64,000 bases of DNA. Source: Dactylosporangium fulvum. GTDB taxonomy: Bacteria > Actinomycetota > Actinomycetes > Mycobacteriales > Micromonosporaceae. The notes under the pieces are model-generated. The model saw only the letters and a list, made by a program, of their open reading frames with translations. It did not search any database and had not been told where the DNA came from. A program made the translations under genes and the position numbers. The first letter of the stretch is position 1. Every line of letters starts with the position of its first letter. The stretch spans positions 2,008,501-2,072,500 of the forward strand of contig NZ_CP073720.1 in assembly GCF_025137375.1 (NCBI RefSeq), read 5' to 3'. Below are positions 16,652 through 25,004 of the stretch, piece after piece.

Positions 16652-17875
16652 ATGACAACAGTCCACACCACAACCGTCCCCGGCTGTCGGGCCGATCGCG
16701 CCCGGCAGCATGAGCTGCGGCTGCTCGCTGCCAGCCGGCCCGGCTTCCCGGCACTGCTCACCCTCGGGCGGTTCGCCCGGCCGATGCGGCGGGTGCCGGG
16801 GCTCGGCTGGGTGGTCGCCGACCCCGGCGCCATGCGCCGCATCCTCGCCGACCGGGACCATTTCACGATCGTCGGCGAAGGTGTTGTCGGGCACCTCTGG
16901 GCGCGGGTGCTCGGCGGCTGGGTGTACGACCTCTTCGACGGCCCCGGCCACCAGGCCCTGCGCGCGACGACCCGCGACCTGTTCACCGAGGAGCGGGCGG
17001 CGGTGCTCGTGGCCCGCGCCGCCGGGCCGCGGCTGCGGCGCTGCACCGCCGAACTCGCCGCCGGCGCGACCGTCGACGTCGCCGAGCTGAGCCGCGAGGT
17101 GGTCGGCCGGGTCGTCGCCGACCTGCTCGGCCTGCCCGGCACCGGGCCGGACGCCACGTACCGGGAGATCTTCGACACCGGCCTCGCCCTGGCCGCGCTG
17201 GCGGCCCGCAGCACCGCCTCGCCACACGTACCGCCGCGGATCGTCGACGCCGGAAAGGCGATCGTCGCCCGGATGACCGCCCAGGTCGCAGCCGGTTGGC
17301 GCACCGCGCCCGGCGGCACGCTGCTCGGCCGGTGCCGCGAGCTCGGGCTGGGCCTCCGCGAGACGGAGGGCCTGGCGGCCCTGCTGACCGTGGCGGGGAC
17401 GCAGACCACCGCCTCGGCGATGGCCCGGACCGTGGCACTGCTGCACGACACCGGCGAGCAGGACCGACTGCGCGCCGAGCCGCACCTGCTGCCCGCCGCG
17501 GTGCGCGAGGGCCTGCGGGTCGCCTGCCCGATACCGGTGATCACCCGGTCCGTCACCACCGACGTGGAGGTCGCCGGCCGACGGCTCCGGGCCGGCCACC
17601 GGGTCCTGCTGCTGACCGCGACGGCGAACCACGCGCGCGGCGGGTTCGACCTCGACAACCCGCACTTCCCGGAGCTGCGCCACCTCTGGTTCGGCGCTGG
17701 CCGCCACTTCTGCCTCGGCGCCCCGGTCGGCCGCGCCGAGGTGTCCGCCCTGCTGGATGCCCTGCTGGCGACCGGTCGCCCGTGGCACATCCGCCAGCGG
17801 CGGTACGGCCACCGCGTCCTCATCCCGGCCTACGCCAGTCTGCGCATCGTCCTCCGCTCCGGTGGTACACATTGA
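16652..17875 (+). CDS. Cytochrome P450
   Basis: 407 residues from ATG 16652. The I-helix oxygen-binding motif is AGTQTTASAM, the K-helix ExxR is in VREGLRV, and the heme-binding loop is FGAGRHFCLGAPVGRAE with the Cys ligand. All catalytic elements are intact. It is a soluble bacterial class I enzyme that would need ferredoxin and reductase partners, and none is encoded nearby. An in-frame extension to 16439 is rejected because the ATG gives the usual P450 length. It is convergent with the epimerase gene, 6 bp apart. Substrate unknown. Confidence 0.92.
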   Translation: MTTVHTTTVPGCRADRARQHELRLLAASRPGFPALLTLGRFARPMRRVPGLGWVVADPGAMRRILADRDHFTIVGEGVVGHLWARVLGGWVYDLFDGPGHQALRATTRDLFTEERAAVLVARAAGPRLRRCTAELAAGATVDVAELSREVVGRVVADLLGLPGTGPDATYREIFDTGLALAALAARSTASPHVPPRIVDAGKAIVARMTAQVAAGWRTAPGGTLLGRCRELGLGLRETEGLAALLTVAGTQTTASAMARTVALLHDTGEQDRLRAEPHLLPAAVREGLRVACPIPVITRSVTTDVEVAGRRLRAGHRVLLLTATANHARGGFDLDNPHFPELRHLWFGAGRHFCLGAPVGRAEVSALLDALLATGRPWHIRQRRYGHRVLIPAYASLRIVLRSGGTH

Positions 17876-17881
17876 AGCCTG

Positions 17882-18865
17882 TCACCGCTGGTGCCATTCC
17901 TCCAGCAGTTGCGTCTCCCGCTCCGATATCAGGCGCTCCGGCGGCGGCGACAGCGGATGGCGCACCGCGTGCTCATACGTCTCCCGCACCGTCTCCCGCA
18001 GCGGCCGTGGCGCAAGGCCGGCCGCGAACGCTGCCGCCGGGTCCGCAGCGTTCACCTCCGCCTCCGAGTCGAACGCCGACCACAGCGGCAGGCTCTCGGC
18101 GTCGATCCCACGCTCGCCGAGGAAGTCGGGGTCGACCCACGTCAGTGTCGTCCCCGGCGGTCCGACCTCGGCGACGATGGCCTCCAGCAACTCCCGGAAC
18201 GAAAACGGCGGCGCCGGGAACGCCGCGTGGAACACCCCGCCGGCGCCTCGCTCCACCATGTCGAGCGTCCACTTCGCGAGGTCCCGGGCGTCGATGACCT
18301 GGATAGGCGCTTCCGGCAACCCGGGCGCGAGGATCTCCCCGCCCCGGGCGACCCGCTCCACCCACCAGGTGAACCGGCTCAGATGATCGTGCGGCCCGAC
18401 CACGTATGTCGGCCGCAGGATGAGCGTCCCCGTCCCGAACCGCTCCACGGCGACCCGCTCACACGCCGCCTTCAGCGCGCCGTAGGTCTCGTCGGTGACT
18501 TCCTCGATCGTCGGATCCACGAGCTCCCGCAGCGGCGCGTCCTCACGGAAGCCGGGCTTCGGCCGGTCGTAGACGGAGACGCTCGAGACGTAGACATACC
18601 TCCCGGCGCGCTCGTCGAGCGCGTCGGCGATCTCCCGGACCTGCCGTGGGAAGTAGCCACTGACGTCGATCGTCACGTCCCACGCCCCGTCCGCCAACAC
18701 GGAGAGGTCGCGGTTGCGATCCGCGAGCACGTGTCTGGCCGCCGGGAACAGATCCTTCCCGGTCTGCCCCCGATGCAGCAGCGTCACGTCGTGCCCCCGT
18801 GAGAGGGCGTCCTCAACGATGTGCCGCCCGACGAACCGCGTGCCCCCGATGACCAACATCCGCAT
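17882..18865 (-). CDS. NAD-dependent epimerase/dehydratase (extended SDR)
   Basis: 327 residues from ATG 18865. A Rossmann start MRMLVIGGTRFVGRHIVEDA carries a GGTRFVG nucleotide-binding loop. VYVSSVSVYD supplies the catalytic Ser, YGALKAACE supplies the YxxxK motif and LILRPTYVVGPHDH follows. This resembles the actinobacterial NAD-dependent epimerase/reductase group whose substrates are unknown. An ORF extension to 19273 is rejected because it lacks family similarity. Confidence 0.88.
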   Translation of the reverse strand: MRMLVIGGTRFVGRHIVEDALSRGHDVTLLHRGQTGKDLFPAARHVLADRNRDLSVLADGAWDVTIDVSGYFPRQVREIADALDERAGRYVYVSSVSVYDRPKPGFREDAPLRELVDPTIEEVTDETYGALKAACERVAVERFGTGTLILRPTYVVGPHDHLSRFTWWVERVARGGEILAPGLPEAPIQVIDARDLAKWTLDMVERGAGGVFHAAFPAPPFSFRELLEAIVAEVGPPGTTLTWVDPDFLGERGIDAESLPLWSAFDSEAEVNAADPAAAFAAGLAPRPLRETVRETYEHAVRHPLSPPPERLISERETQLLEEWHQR

Positions 18866-19202
18866 GCAGGCATCATTCCCTACGGCCGGTGACAGCCAGG
18901 TGTCATCGGTGGGGCCGGAACTCCCACCAAGTTCGAAGAGCCTCGATTCCCTGATGGGCCGGACGCATTCCGGCGCGTTACCGCGCCGCGTGACGGGTCC
19001 ACTCGATGGGTGGCGTAGTGACATGCCACTCAGCAGTGGACCCGCGCTACGGTTGGTGCCAGATGGTGCTCCGTATCGTCCTGTCGTCTGTTTCCTCCGG
19101 TTGCGTGAGCTGCACGTTTGCCACTTGGAATCGAACGAATGGCCGACCGTCCCGGCCATGCAGTTGGCCCAATCCGGCAAATGCGAACGTAGCGTCTGGA
19201 GC
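18866..19202. other. Divergent intergenic region between the epimerase and DUF4236 genes
   Basis: About 337 bp with no convincing gene. It must hold the promoters of both divergent genes, but I see no clear -35/-10 pair and no long inverted repeat. Base composition is slightly lower in GC than the flanking genes, consistent with an island boundary. Confidence 0.4.
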
Positions 19203-20336
19203 GTGGGTTTCTCGATCAAGCTCGCCCCCGGGGTCCGTATCAGAGCCTCGTCACGAGGCATCCGGACCAGCATCGGCCCGCGAGCGGCCCGCGTACATTT
19301 CGGTGCCGGCCGGACCAGCTTGTCGACCGGAGTCGGCCCGTTCGGCTACTCCACCTCGCTGGGCGGCGGCCGACGAAGTGGTGGTGGTCGCAGCGCAACC
19401 TCGGCGCAGGCCGCCTACCAACGTCAGCTGGCGGTCCAGCAGCGGCAGGCCGCCCAAGCGGAGAAGGAGGCGATGGCCCGGCAACTCGCCGATGCCTTCC
19501 TGCGAATTCTGGGCCTCCATCGGGTGGACTTTCCGCCGGCGCAACGGCCGTTGGCACCCGAGCCGCCAGCCCCGAACCGGGCAGCAATCTACGCCCACCA
19601 TGAGAAGCACGCCCTCACCGGAATCGGCATCTTGAAGCGGACCGAACGTGCGGCAGCCAAACAGCGAGCTGCGGCATCTGCCGATGCCGAGGTCCATCGG
19701 CGGTGGCAGGAGCTGAAGGCCCAACAGGCGCAGTGGCAGCGGACGCTCGACCAACATTGGGAGTTCCTCCGCCGCAACGATCCCGGTGCGGTCCTGCAGT
19801 CCCTTGCCGAAGCGTTCGAGGACAACGAGGCAGCATCTGCGGCGGTCGGCGTCGATGGCGCTGAGGTCTCTCTGGTCCTCCTTGTGCCACCGGCGTCACA
19901 GGTGATTCCCGAGCAGATGCCGTCGCGGACCGCAGCGGGCAACGTGTCGCTGAAGAAGCTCGCGCAGGCCGCCAAGGCAGACCTCTACAAACAGTTCGTT
20001 TGTGGGCAGGTCCTCGTGACTTTGCGAGAGGCGTTCGCAGTTGCTCCCGGACTCGCTTCCGCCCGAGTCGTCGTCCTGCGCAACGACGGCCGCGACGTCT
20101 ACGGACGTCCGGCCATGCCGTGCATCGGTGCCTTCAGCGTCACCCGCGACGCGCTACGCGGTATTCGGTGGAACGACGCAGATGCGGTCGACATCCTCAA
20201 CGCGGCGGCTCGGGAAAAGCTCGTGAACCAGCAAGGCCGGAGCAAGGAACTCGGTCCCGTCGACTTGAGCGCAGAGCCTGACATCGTGGCGCTCATCAGA
20301 GTCGTTGATCTGGAGGGCCTCGCGTCGGCGCGATAA
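19203..20336 (+). CDS. DUF4236-domain protein
   Basis: 377 residues from GTG 19203. The N-terminal 50 residues match DUF4236 (GFSIKLAPGVRIRASSRGIR, then TSIGPRAARVHFGAGRTSLS and GPFGYST). A Gln/Ala-rich coiled-coil-like stretch (about 70-100, QRQLAVQQRQAAQAEKEAMA) follows. A larger uncharacterised C-terminal domain contains WEFLRRNDPGAVLQSLAEAFEDN and an ARVVVLRND beta core. DUF4236 proteins occur in varied bacteria and mobile contexts, and their function is unknown. The gene marks the left side of the accessory island. Confidence 0.78.
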   Translation: MGFSIKLAPGVRIRASSRGIRTSIGPRAARVHFGAGRTSLSTGVGPFGYSTSLGGGRRSGGGRSATSAQAAYQRQLAVQQRQAAQAEKEAMARQLADAFLRILGLHRVDFPPAQRPLAPEPPAPNRAAIYAHHEKHALTGIGILKRTERAAAKQRAAASADAEVHRRWQELKAQQAQWQRTLDQHWEFLRRNDPGAVLQSLAEAFEDNEAASAAVGVDGAEVSLVLLVPPASQVIPEQMPSRTAAGNVSLKKLAQAAKADLYKQFVCGQVLVTLREAFAVAPGLASARVVVLRNDGRDVYGRPAMPCIGAFSVTRDALRGIRWNDADAVDILNAAAREKLVNQQGRSKELGPVDLSAEPDIVALIRVVDLEGLASAR

Positions 20337-20373
20337 TCGGCCGAATGTCGATGCACGGTCACGTCGACTCGCC

Positions 20374-20530
20374 TCACATCGGCTGCCGCCAGACGATCTC
20401 TACCGTTCGCGGGTCGAAGCCGGGTCCCCGCCGGGTCACGGGCAGAATCCGGACCGCCTCCAGCAGGGTCGATAGGACGGCACGCTTCTGAGTGAGCGTG
20501 AAACCGTCCCAGAACTCGGCCGCCCGCTCC
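20374..20530 (-). pseudogene. C-terminal remnant of a large serine recombinase
   Basis: The minus-strand reading from about 20530 to the TGA at 20374 gives ERAAEFWDGFTLTQKRAVLS, then TLLEAVRILPVTRRGPGFDP and RTVEIVWRQPM. This matches the very end of actinobacterial site-specific serine recombinases (W..L....RRAV, then FDP.RV.I.W). The catalytic and zinc-ribbon domains are missing upstream, where unrelated sequence begins. It indicates that an integrative element once lay here. Short, but the pattern is distinctive. Confidence 0.68.
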
Positions 20531-20573
20531 CCCCATCACTTCCAGGACAAGCTGGGCGTGAGGTGTCCCGAAC

Positions 20574-20621
20574 GTCCTGGAGGAGAAGATCTTCGGGCCG
20601 CTGCCGGACAATACGGTGGCA
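20574..20621 (+). pseudogene. Short fragment of an MBL-fold hydrolase gene (fragment A)
   Basis: The plus-strand reading LEEKIFGPLPDNTV is nearly identical to DLEEKVFGPLPDSTV near the C-terminus of the intact MBL-fold gene at 28321-28917, and the nucleotide match runs about 40 bp. It lies about 44 bp from the recombinase remnant and in opposite orientation to the other MBL fragments. Similarity fades on both sides. Confidence 0.55.
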
Positions 20622-20958
20622 TCCAGCCGTGCGATTGTCGCTGTTGTTAGGTGCTTCGGAACGAGCAGTGCATGTAACCGGGGTCGGGTTGCCGCCATTG
20701 GCACCGGCGCTGCTGGTTGGTGTGCTCCTTTGTGGAACGGCTCTCCGGCGGCATCGACGGCCGCACGTGCCGTCTGGACTCAATCTGCGGCGTGCTCGGC
20801 ATCGAACAGCGGTCGGTGCCGGTCGTCGGTGAAGTCCTCGATGTTGCAGAAAGCACCCGTCGCGGTGCAAGGCCACGACCGTTCCGCCCGTGCAGGCCGC
20901 TGTTCGTCCGCGAAGGGTGACGCTACGACCCGTCAGCCCGTTCGGAAGCCCCGTCGCC
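20622..20958. other. Non-coding island filler
   Basis: About 340 bp between fragment A and the Rpn-type remnant. Short open frames exist on both strands but none has an RBS, a consistent codon bias or recognisable motifs. It is probably decayed mobile-element sequence. Confidence 0.4.
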
Positions 20959-21198
20959 TCACCCGCTGATCGGGACGTCCAGGTTCTGGATCTTGTCAGC
21001 GGTGGCGGCCTGGCGGATCCAGCTGTCGAGCCGGTCGAGGTCGGTGCACCCGGCGATCTCGGCGCGGATCTGCTCAGGGATCTCGACGCCGCGGGCGTCG
21101 AGGATCGCCAGCACCGCGCTGACTTCGCCGTGGGCTTCGCCTGCGCTGAAGTATCGGCGGGCGAAGTTGCTCTGGTGACGGTGAGTCGTTGTGGTCAT
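20959..21198 (-). pseudogene. C-terminal remnant of an Rpn/PD-(D/E)XK (DUF4351-type) putative transposase/nuclease
   Basis: 79 codons. FARRYFSAGEAHGEVSAVLA, then ILDARGVEIPEQIRAEIAGC, TDLDRLDSWIRQAATADKIQ and NLDVP match the conserved C-terminal tail of large actinobacterial Rpn-like proteins annotated as recombination-promoting nucleases. The N-terminal nuclease core is absent. A short independent protein is possible, but the family is normally about 280-300 aa, so truncation is the better reading. Confidence 0.62.
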
Positions 21199-21210
21199 GA
21201 GCCGTCGCGT

Positions 21211-21552
21211 TCAGAGGTCGAGGAAGTACCGCATCACCTTGCGGATCTCGGCCAACTCGTCGGTGGTGATCTGGCCCAGTCTGCGCCGGAGACGGGTCGC
21301 GTCGATGGCGCGCAGGTCTTCCGGGCGGGCGAAGCTAACCCGGCGGAGGCCCGTTTCGGGTCCGCTGATCCGGGGCTGGGTCACCAGACCGCGATCGTGG
21401 CCGGTAAGCGGAACGACCATGACCATGTTGATCGGCAACGCATGAAGCCCGTTCGACGACACCACGACGACTGGGCGTCGACCGCCTTGTTCGTGCCCGA
21501 CCGTGGGATCGAGCTCGGCGAGCCAGATCTCGCCGGTACGGACGTTGCTCAC
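21211..21552 (-). CDS. Type II toxin, MazF/PemK (CcdB-fold) endoribonuclease
   Basis: 113 residues from GTG 21552. MazF-family hallmarks are VRTGEIWLAELDPTVGHEQG, GRRPVVVVSSNGLHA, MVMVVPLTGHDRGL and RRVSFARPEDLRAIDATRLR. The family cleaves mRNA in a sequence-specific way. The GTG overlaps the antitoxin's TGA (GTGA), so translation is coupled. All expected strands are present, so the toxin looks intact. Confidence 0.88.
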   Translation of the reverse strand: MSNVRTGEIWLAELDPTVGHEQGGRRPVVVVSSNGLHALPINMVMVVPLTGHDRGLVTQPRISGPETGLRRVSFARPEDLRAIDATRLRRRLGQITTDELAEIRKVMRYFLDL

Positions 21553-21824
21553 TCCCACCAACCGGGTTCGTCGTCCGTGGTCAGCGTGTCCCGGTCGGTG
21601 CCCGCCTGCCAGGTTCGCGACTCGGCGCGGTCCGACGCCCACGCGTCAGGGTTCTCCTGCCGGAGCCGTTCGAGCTGTTCCTGGGCGCGCGTGAAGAAGG
21701 CCTGCCGCTCGAGCGTTTCGGTGGCCTCTGCCAGCAGGGCACCCATGGTGATGCCACGCTCCCGCGCCAGGACGGCCAGCCTGTCCCGGACGGCGGAGTC
21801 GACCTTGATCGTGGTGCTGCCCAT
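21549..21824 (-). CDS. Type II antitoxin, MazE-like
   Basis: 91 residues from ATG 21824. The N-terminal MGSTTIKVDSAVRDRLAVLA segment (ribbon-helix-helix type DNA-binding fold) precedes a helical TEATETLERQAFFTRAQEQL-like section. An acidic toxin-binding tail ends in TTDDEPGWWE. It precedes and overlaps the mazF-like gene. The pair is likely autoregulated from the palindrome 20 bp upstream. Confidence 0.82.
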   Translation of the reverse strand: MGSTTIKVDSAVRDRLAVLARERGITMGALLAEATETLERQAFFTRAQEQLERLRQENPDAWASDRAESRTWQAGTDRDTLTTDDEPGWWE

Positions 21825-21843
21825 ACCATCCAGGCTACCAACG

Positions 21844-21851
21844 GGTATACC
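21844..21851. promoter_or_regulatory. Candidate operator of the mazEF-like operon
   Basis: Perfect 8-bp palindrome GGTATACC in an AT-richer pocket 20 bp before the antitoxin start. Antitoxins of this class usually bind such palindromes over their own promoter. Assignment is by position only. Confidence 0.35.
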
Positions 21852-22029
21852 TATGGGGATGCCGACTGCTCCTGACGATGTTCGTGGGGGCATGCCCGGG
21901 AGCGTAGCCAGCCACACTCGCGGATTCCCAACCCTGAGGGCCCTACCAGTCGCGCCCGAAATCAGTACCGCCACCTCATGTGGAACGGTGAAGGCGACTT
22001 GTGCGGACGGGATGAGCGGAGCATCAGGA

Positions 22030-22563
22030 ATGCGGGAACAGGCGCCACGCGTCGGGATCGGGGTCTTCGTGATCAGGGACGGCTCGTTCCTCATGGGGTT
22101 GCGCCGGGGCGCGCACGGCGAAGGGACCTGGTCGGTGCCGGGGGGACACCCGGAGTTCGGCGAGTCCTTCGAGGAGGCCGCCGCCCGTGAGGTTGCCGAG
22201 GAGACCGGCCTGACGGTCGCCAACCTCCGGTTCGGTGCCGTGACGAACGACGTCTTCGACGGTGCGGGCAAGCATTACGTGACCATCTGGATGCTGGGTG
22301 ACCACACGGACGGAGAGGCGGAGGTCAAGGAGCCGGACAAGTTCGTCCGCCAAGGGTGGTACGACTTCGAAAGCCTTCCCCGACCGCTGTTTCTCCCGTG
22401 GGTGCAGCTCCTCCGCTCCAGTTTTGTCCAGGACATTCGTCAGCAGGTGGAGAGCAGCCCTCGCCGCAGCGCTGACGCCTCGGCGAGGGCGACGTTGTCG
22501 ACTGATATTCCGGTCGATATCAGCCCGGTCCACCGGTCCGGCGGTCGTTCGGGGCGGCGATGA
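22030..22563 (+). CDS. NUDIX hydrolase, MutT/NUDT15-like
   Basis: 177 residues from ATG 22030 (an ATG at 22012 is an alternative). The full NUDIX box is present in GGHPEFGESFEEAAAREVAE, then ETGL, matching GX5EX7REUXEEXGU. MREQAPRVGIGVFVIRDGSF precedes it and GKHYVTIWMLGDHTDGEAEV follows, as in nucleotide-sanitising NUDT15-like enzymes. The last 35 residues are Arg/Ser-rich and variable. The likely role is hydrolysis of oxidised or modified nucleoside triphosphates. A frame extension to 20890 is not supported. Confidence 0.87.
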   Translation: MREQAPRVGIGVFVIRDGSFLMGLRRGAHGEGTWSVPGGHPEFGESFEEAAAREVAEETGLTVANLRFGAVTNDVFDGAGKHYVTIWMLGDHTDGEAEVKEPDKFVRQGWYDFESLPRPLFLPWVQLLRSSFVQDIRQQVESSPRRSADASARATLSTDIPVDISPVHRSGGRSGRR

Positions 22564-22681
22564 CCCGGCGATCGTGCTACGAACTTCCGTGACGAACTCC
22601 AGGGTCGTGAGGGGCCGCTGTGTCGATCCGCATGTTGGCGCTGATCATGGCCCCGCCACTGGCCCGGACAGGAGGTGAAAC

Positions 22682-22789
22682 ATGACGTTGTCCAACAATT
22701 GGCGACGTGCCATCTTTGCGGTGTTTACGCTCGCGTCGCTGGCGACTCTGCTGTACACGATCGGAGCGCCGCACGAGCACGGAGGCTGA
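22682..22789 (+). CDS. 35-residue single-helix membrane peptide
   Basis: ATG 22682 is preceded by an ideal AGGAGGTG with 4 bases spacing. The product is MTLSNNWRRAIFAVF plus TLASLATLLYTIGAPHEHGG: a basic N-terminus, one hydrophobic helix and a His-rich end. It is followed 10 bp later by a perfect terminator hairpin. RBS quality, topology and terminator together support a real small gene. I recognise no family; function unknown. Confidence 0.6.
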   Translation: MTLSNNWRRAIFAVFTLASLATLLYTIGAPHEHGG

Positions 22790-22799
22790 GGACGGCGGT

Positions 22800-22830
22800 C
22801 AGGAGACCATGCCACCGGCATGGTCTCCTG
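22800..22830. terminator. Bidirectional hairpin terminator between convergent genes
   Basis: Perfect 14-bp stem (22800-22813 with 22817-22830) and a 3-nt loop. It lies between the 35-aa ORF on the plus strand and the glycosyltransferase-acyltransferase gene on the minus strand, and can serve both. Confidence 0.82.
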
Positions 22831-22851
22831 AACCGACGAACTGCAGGCTCA

Positions 22852-24654
22852 CTACGCCGCGCGCGTGATCAGATCGTGCATGCGGCGCCGTGCGAGCTCC
22901 ATGCGGATACGCCGGTCGCTGCGAGGGTCGGTCATCGTCGGGGCGATGGGCTCGCCGATGACGATGACCATCGTGGGTTTGCGACGGAACGCTCGCCCCA
23001 ACCCGGTCGGCGGGGTGAAACGGATCGACAGGGGCACGACAGGTACCCGTGCCTGGGCGGCGAGATGGAACGCGCCCCGCTTGAAGTCGCGCAGGCTCGT
23101 GCCGTACGGCTTCAGTTCGCCCTCGGGAAAGAAATGCACGATCCTTCCCTGGGCGAGGAAGAGCTCCATCTCGGAGAAGAAGAGCGGCAGCCCCGCCGGG
23201 GTGCGCGGCACCGCGACACCGCCCAGCAATCTCACCAGACCGCCGTACCAGCGGTTCTCGAGGTTTATCGGCGCCGAGGTGAAAACGGGTCTGCGCGGGA
23301 ACAAGGCGAGCGCGACGAGTGCGCTGTCGAGAAGATGCACGTGGTTGCACACCGTGAGCACGCCGCCGACGCGAGGGAGCCGGTTCTCGCCTTCGGCGCG
23401 GACACCCAGGATCACACGCGTCCAGAGAAAGAGCAGCGGAATCGCTATCACGTAGTAGAAGGCGTTCGACAGTAGTCGATACACCCGGCCGGTGTACCCG
23501 GCCGGTACTTCCGGTGTGTGGCCTGCCCGAGCATAGACCCGCTCGATCGCCTTGACGCTCCGATCGACCGTGTAGAGCTCGGCGTAGCGGGCATAGGTCT
23601 CCGACGCGGCATCGAGGGCCGCCGGATCGTCGATCCAGCCGTCGATCCGTTCGGCGAGCGACGACGGGTCACCGGCGCGGAACAGGTTTTCGGGCCCGAG
23701 CGCGAACTGGCCGGTCGCGCTCCGTGCGCTGTCGGAGATGACCGGCACGAGTCCGCAGGAGAACGCCTCCATGCAGGACACCCCTTCGATTTCGACATCG
23801 GAGGCGTGTACGTACAGATCACAGCCACGGATGAGTTCGACGAGCTCTTCTTGCGAGTAGTAGCCGAACTGTGCCGGGTTCGCGAGTTTCGAGGCCATCC
23901 GGCGCAGGCGCTTCTCCCGTGGGCCGTGCCCCGCGAAGTGCAACTGGATGCGTGCGGCGTGGCGCGATCGCCGCACGGCCCGGATCAGAACATCCTGCCG
24001 TTTCTCGGGGGAGAAACGGCCCACCATGAGTATTCGGAACGGCTCGTCGGCGCCTCGCACTCGGGCCGGTCCCGGCCGAAAGCTGCTCCCCACACCGTTG
24101 GAGATCACGTGGAGCCGTGCCCGGTACCCGTGGTGACGGAGCTGTGCCGCGATGAAGGTCGACGGACAATGGATGTCGGTGAAGCGTCCGTAGAACGCGA
24201 GGCGCAGCAGGACGTACACGAGGTGTGCGGCCGGTGGGAACCAGCCCAGGCCGATGTTGTACGTGACGTTCTCGGGCTGTATGTGGAATGCGGCGATGGC
24301 GGGCACCCCGAGCCGGCGTGCGATGCGCTCCGCGGCACGGCCCAGCGGCCAGGGCTGGTAGATGTGGACGACATCGGCGCCCTTGATCGCGGCGATCAGC
24401 ACCTCTCGCACGGGCTTGGCGAACAGGGTGTTCTGGCGATGCGCGAAACGGCTCGCGATCGGCACCACGAGCTCCGGAACCCAGAACATTTCAGGTTCGT
24501 CCCGCCTCTGACCGGTCGCGTCACCCGGTTCGCCGCACGCGACCACGCGCACCGTGTGCCCTCGCGAGATGAGAGTGGTGGCGAACCGCATCGCCGATAT
24601 CGTGGTTCCGTTGTTGTCGACATTGAACGTGTCGATGACCAGCGTGATGATCAT
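22852..24654 (-). CDS. Fusion of GT4 glycosyltransferase and PlsC-type acyltransferase
   Basis: 600 residues from ATG 24654. Residues 1-390 are a GT-B/GT4 glycosyltransferase: MIITLVIDTFNVDNNGTTIS at the N-terminus, RILMVGRFSPEKRQDVLIRA for donor binding and the EX7E-type EIEGVSCMEAFSCGLVPV. Residues about 405-600 are a PlsC-like acyltransferase, with a hydrophobic anchor (YYVIAIPLLFLWTRVILGV), the NHxxxxD motif in VCNHVHLLDSALV and FFPEGELKPYGTSLRDFKRG. The protein may glycosylate and acylate a lipid at the membrane. The open frame continues to an ATG at 24888, close to a good promoter, so an extra 78-residue N-terminus is possible but matches no domain I know. Confidence 0.87.
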   Translation of the reverse strand: MIITLVIDTFNVDNNGTTISAMRFATTLISRGHTVRVVACGEPGDATGQRRDEPEMFWVPELVVPIASRFAHRQNTLFAKPVREVLIAAIKGADVVHIYQPWPLGRAAERIARRLGVPAIAAFHIQPENVTYNIGLGWFPPAAHLVYVLLRLAFYGRFTDIHCPSTFIAAQLRHHGYRARLHVISNGVGSSFRPGPARVRGADEPFRILMVGRFSPEKRQDVLIRAVRRSRHAARIQLHFAGHGPREKRLRRMASKLANPAQFGYYSQEELVELIRGCDLYVHASDVEIEGVSCMEAFSCGLVPVISDSARSATGQFALGPENLFRAGDPSSLAERIDGWIDDPAALDAASETYARYAELYTVDRSVKAIERVYARAGHTPEVPAGYTGRVYRLLSNAFYYVIAIPLLFLWTRVILGVRAEGENRLPRVGGVLTVCNHVHLLDSALVALALFPRRPVFTSAPINLENRWYGGLVRLLGGVAVPRTPAGLPLFFSEMELFLAQGRIVHFFPEGELKPYGTSLRDFKRGAFHLAAQARVPVVPLSIRFTPPTGLGRAFRRKPTMVIVIGEPIAPTMTDPRSDRRIRMELARRRMHDLITRAA

Positions 24655-25004
24655 TGCCGCCCCGTCGCTCCCCGGATTCCCTCGACTGATGGATCTTGGC
24701 CGGAGGTTGCGGATCAGGGCGGCGAGGTCGGACCCGGCGAATCGGCGAACCGGGAGGTCCGGGAGTGGCGCCCGGCCGGCAGGAAGCCGGTCATAGTGGA
24801 CGAACGGTGCTGATTTGGGCGTACGGAAGTCCGAGGGTTTGGCACTTGCTGTGCCCGGTCTCTTCGTGCGCGACGAACATGCGGACATCCCTGACCCAAA
24901 CGAATGATCAGCACGCTATCCAACACGTATCGACAGGTCAATCCTCCGCCGCGCCGGTGGTCATCTGGCCGCTCCGTTGGTGGTCTTCTGGCCGCTGAGT
25001 CGCG
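24655..25004. other. Leader and promoter region of the glycosyltransferase-acyltransferase gene
   Basis: 350 bp. It contains the promoter at 24913-24941, a possible in-frame N-terminal extension of the fusion protein (to 24888) and a short near-tandem duplication (about 18 bp, copies starting near 24956 and 24979). No other gene is supported. Confidence 0.45.
24913..24941 (-). promoter_or_regulatory. Sigma70-type promoter for the glycosyltransferase-acyltransferase gene
   Basis: Minus-strand TTGACC (24941-24936), a 17-bp spacer and TAGCGT (24918-24913) match the housekeeping consensus well in an AT-richer pocket. The start of transcription would be near 24906. That gives either an 18-nt leader (ATG 24888) or a roughly 250-nt leader (ATG 24654). 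Confidence 0.5.
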
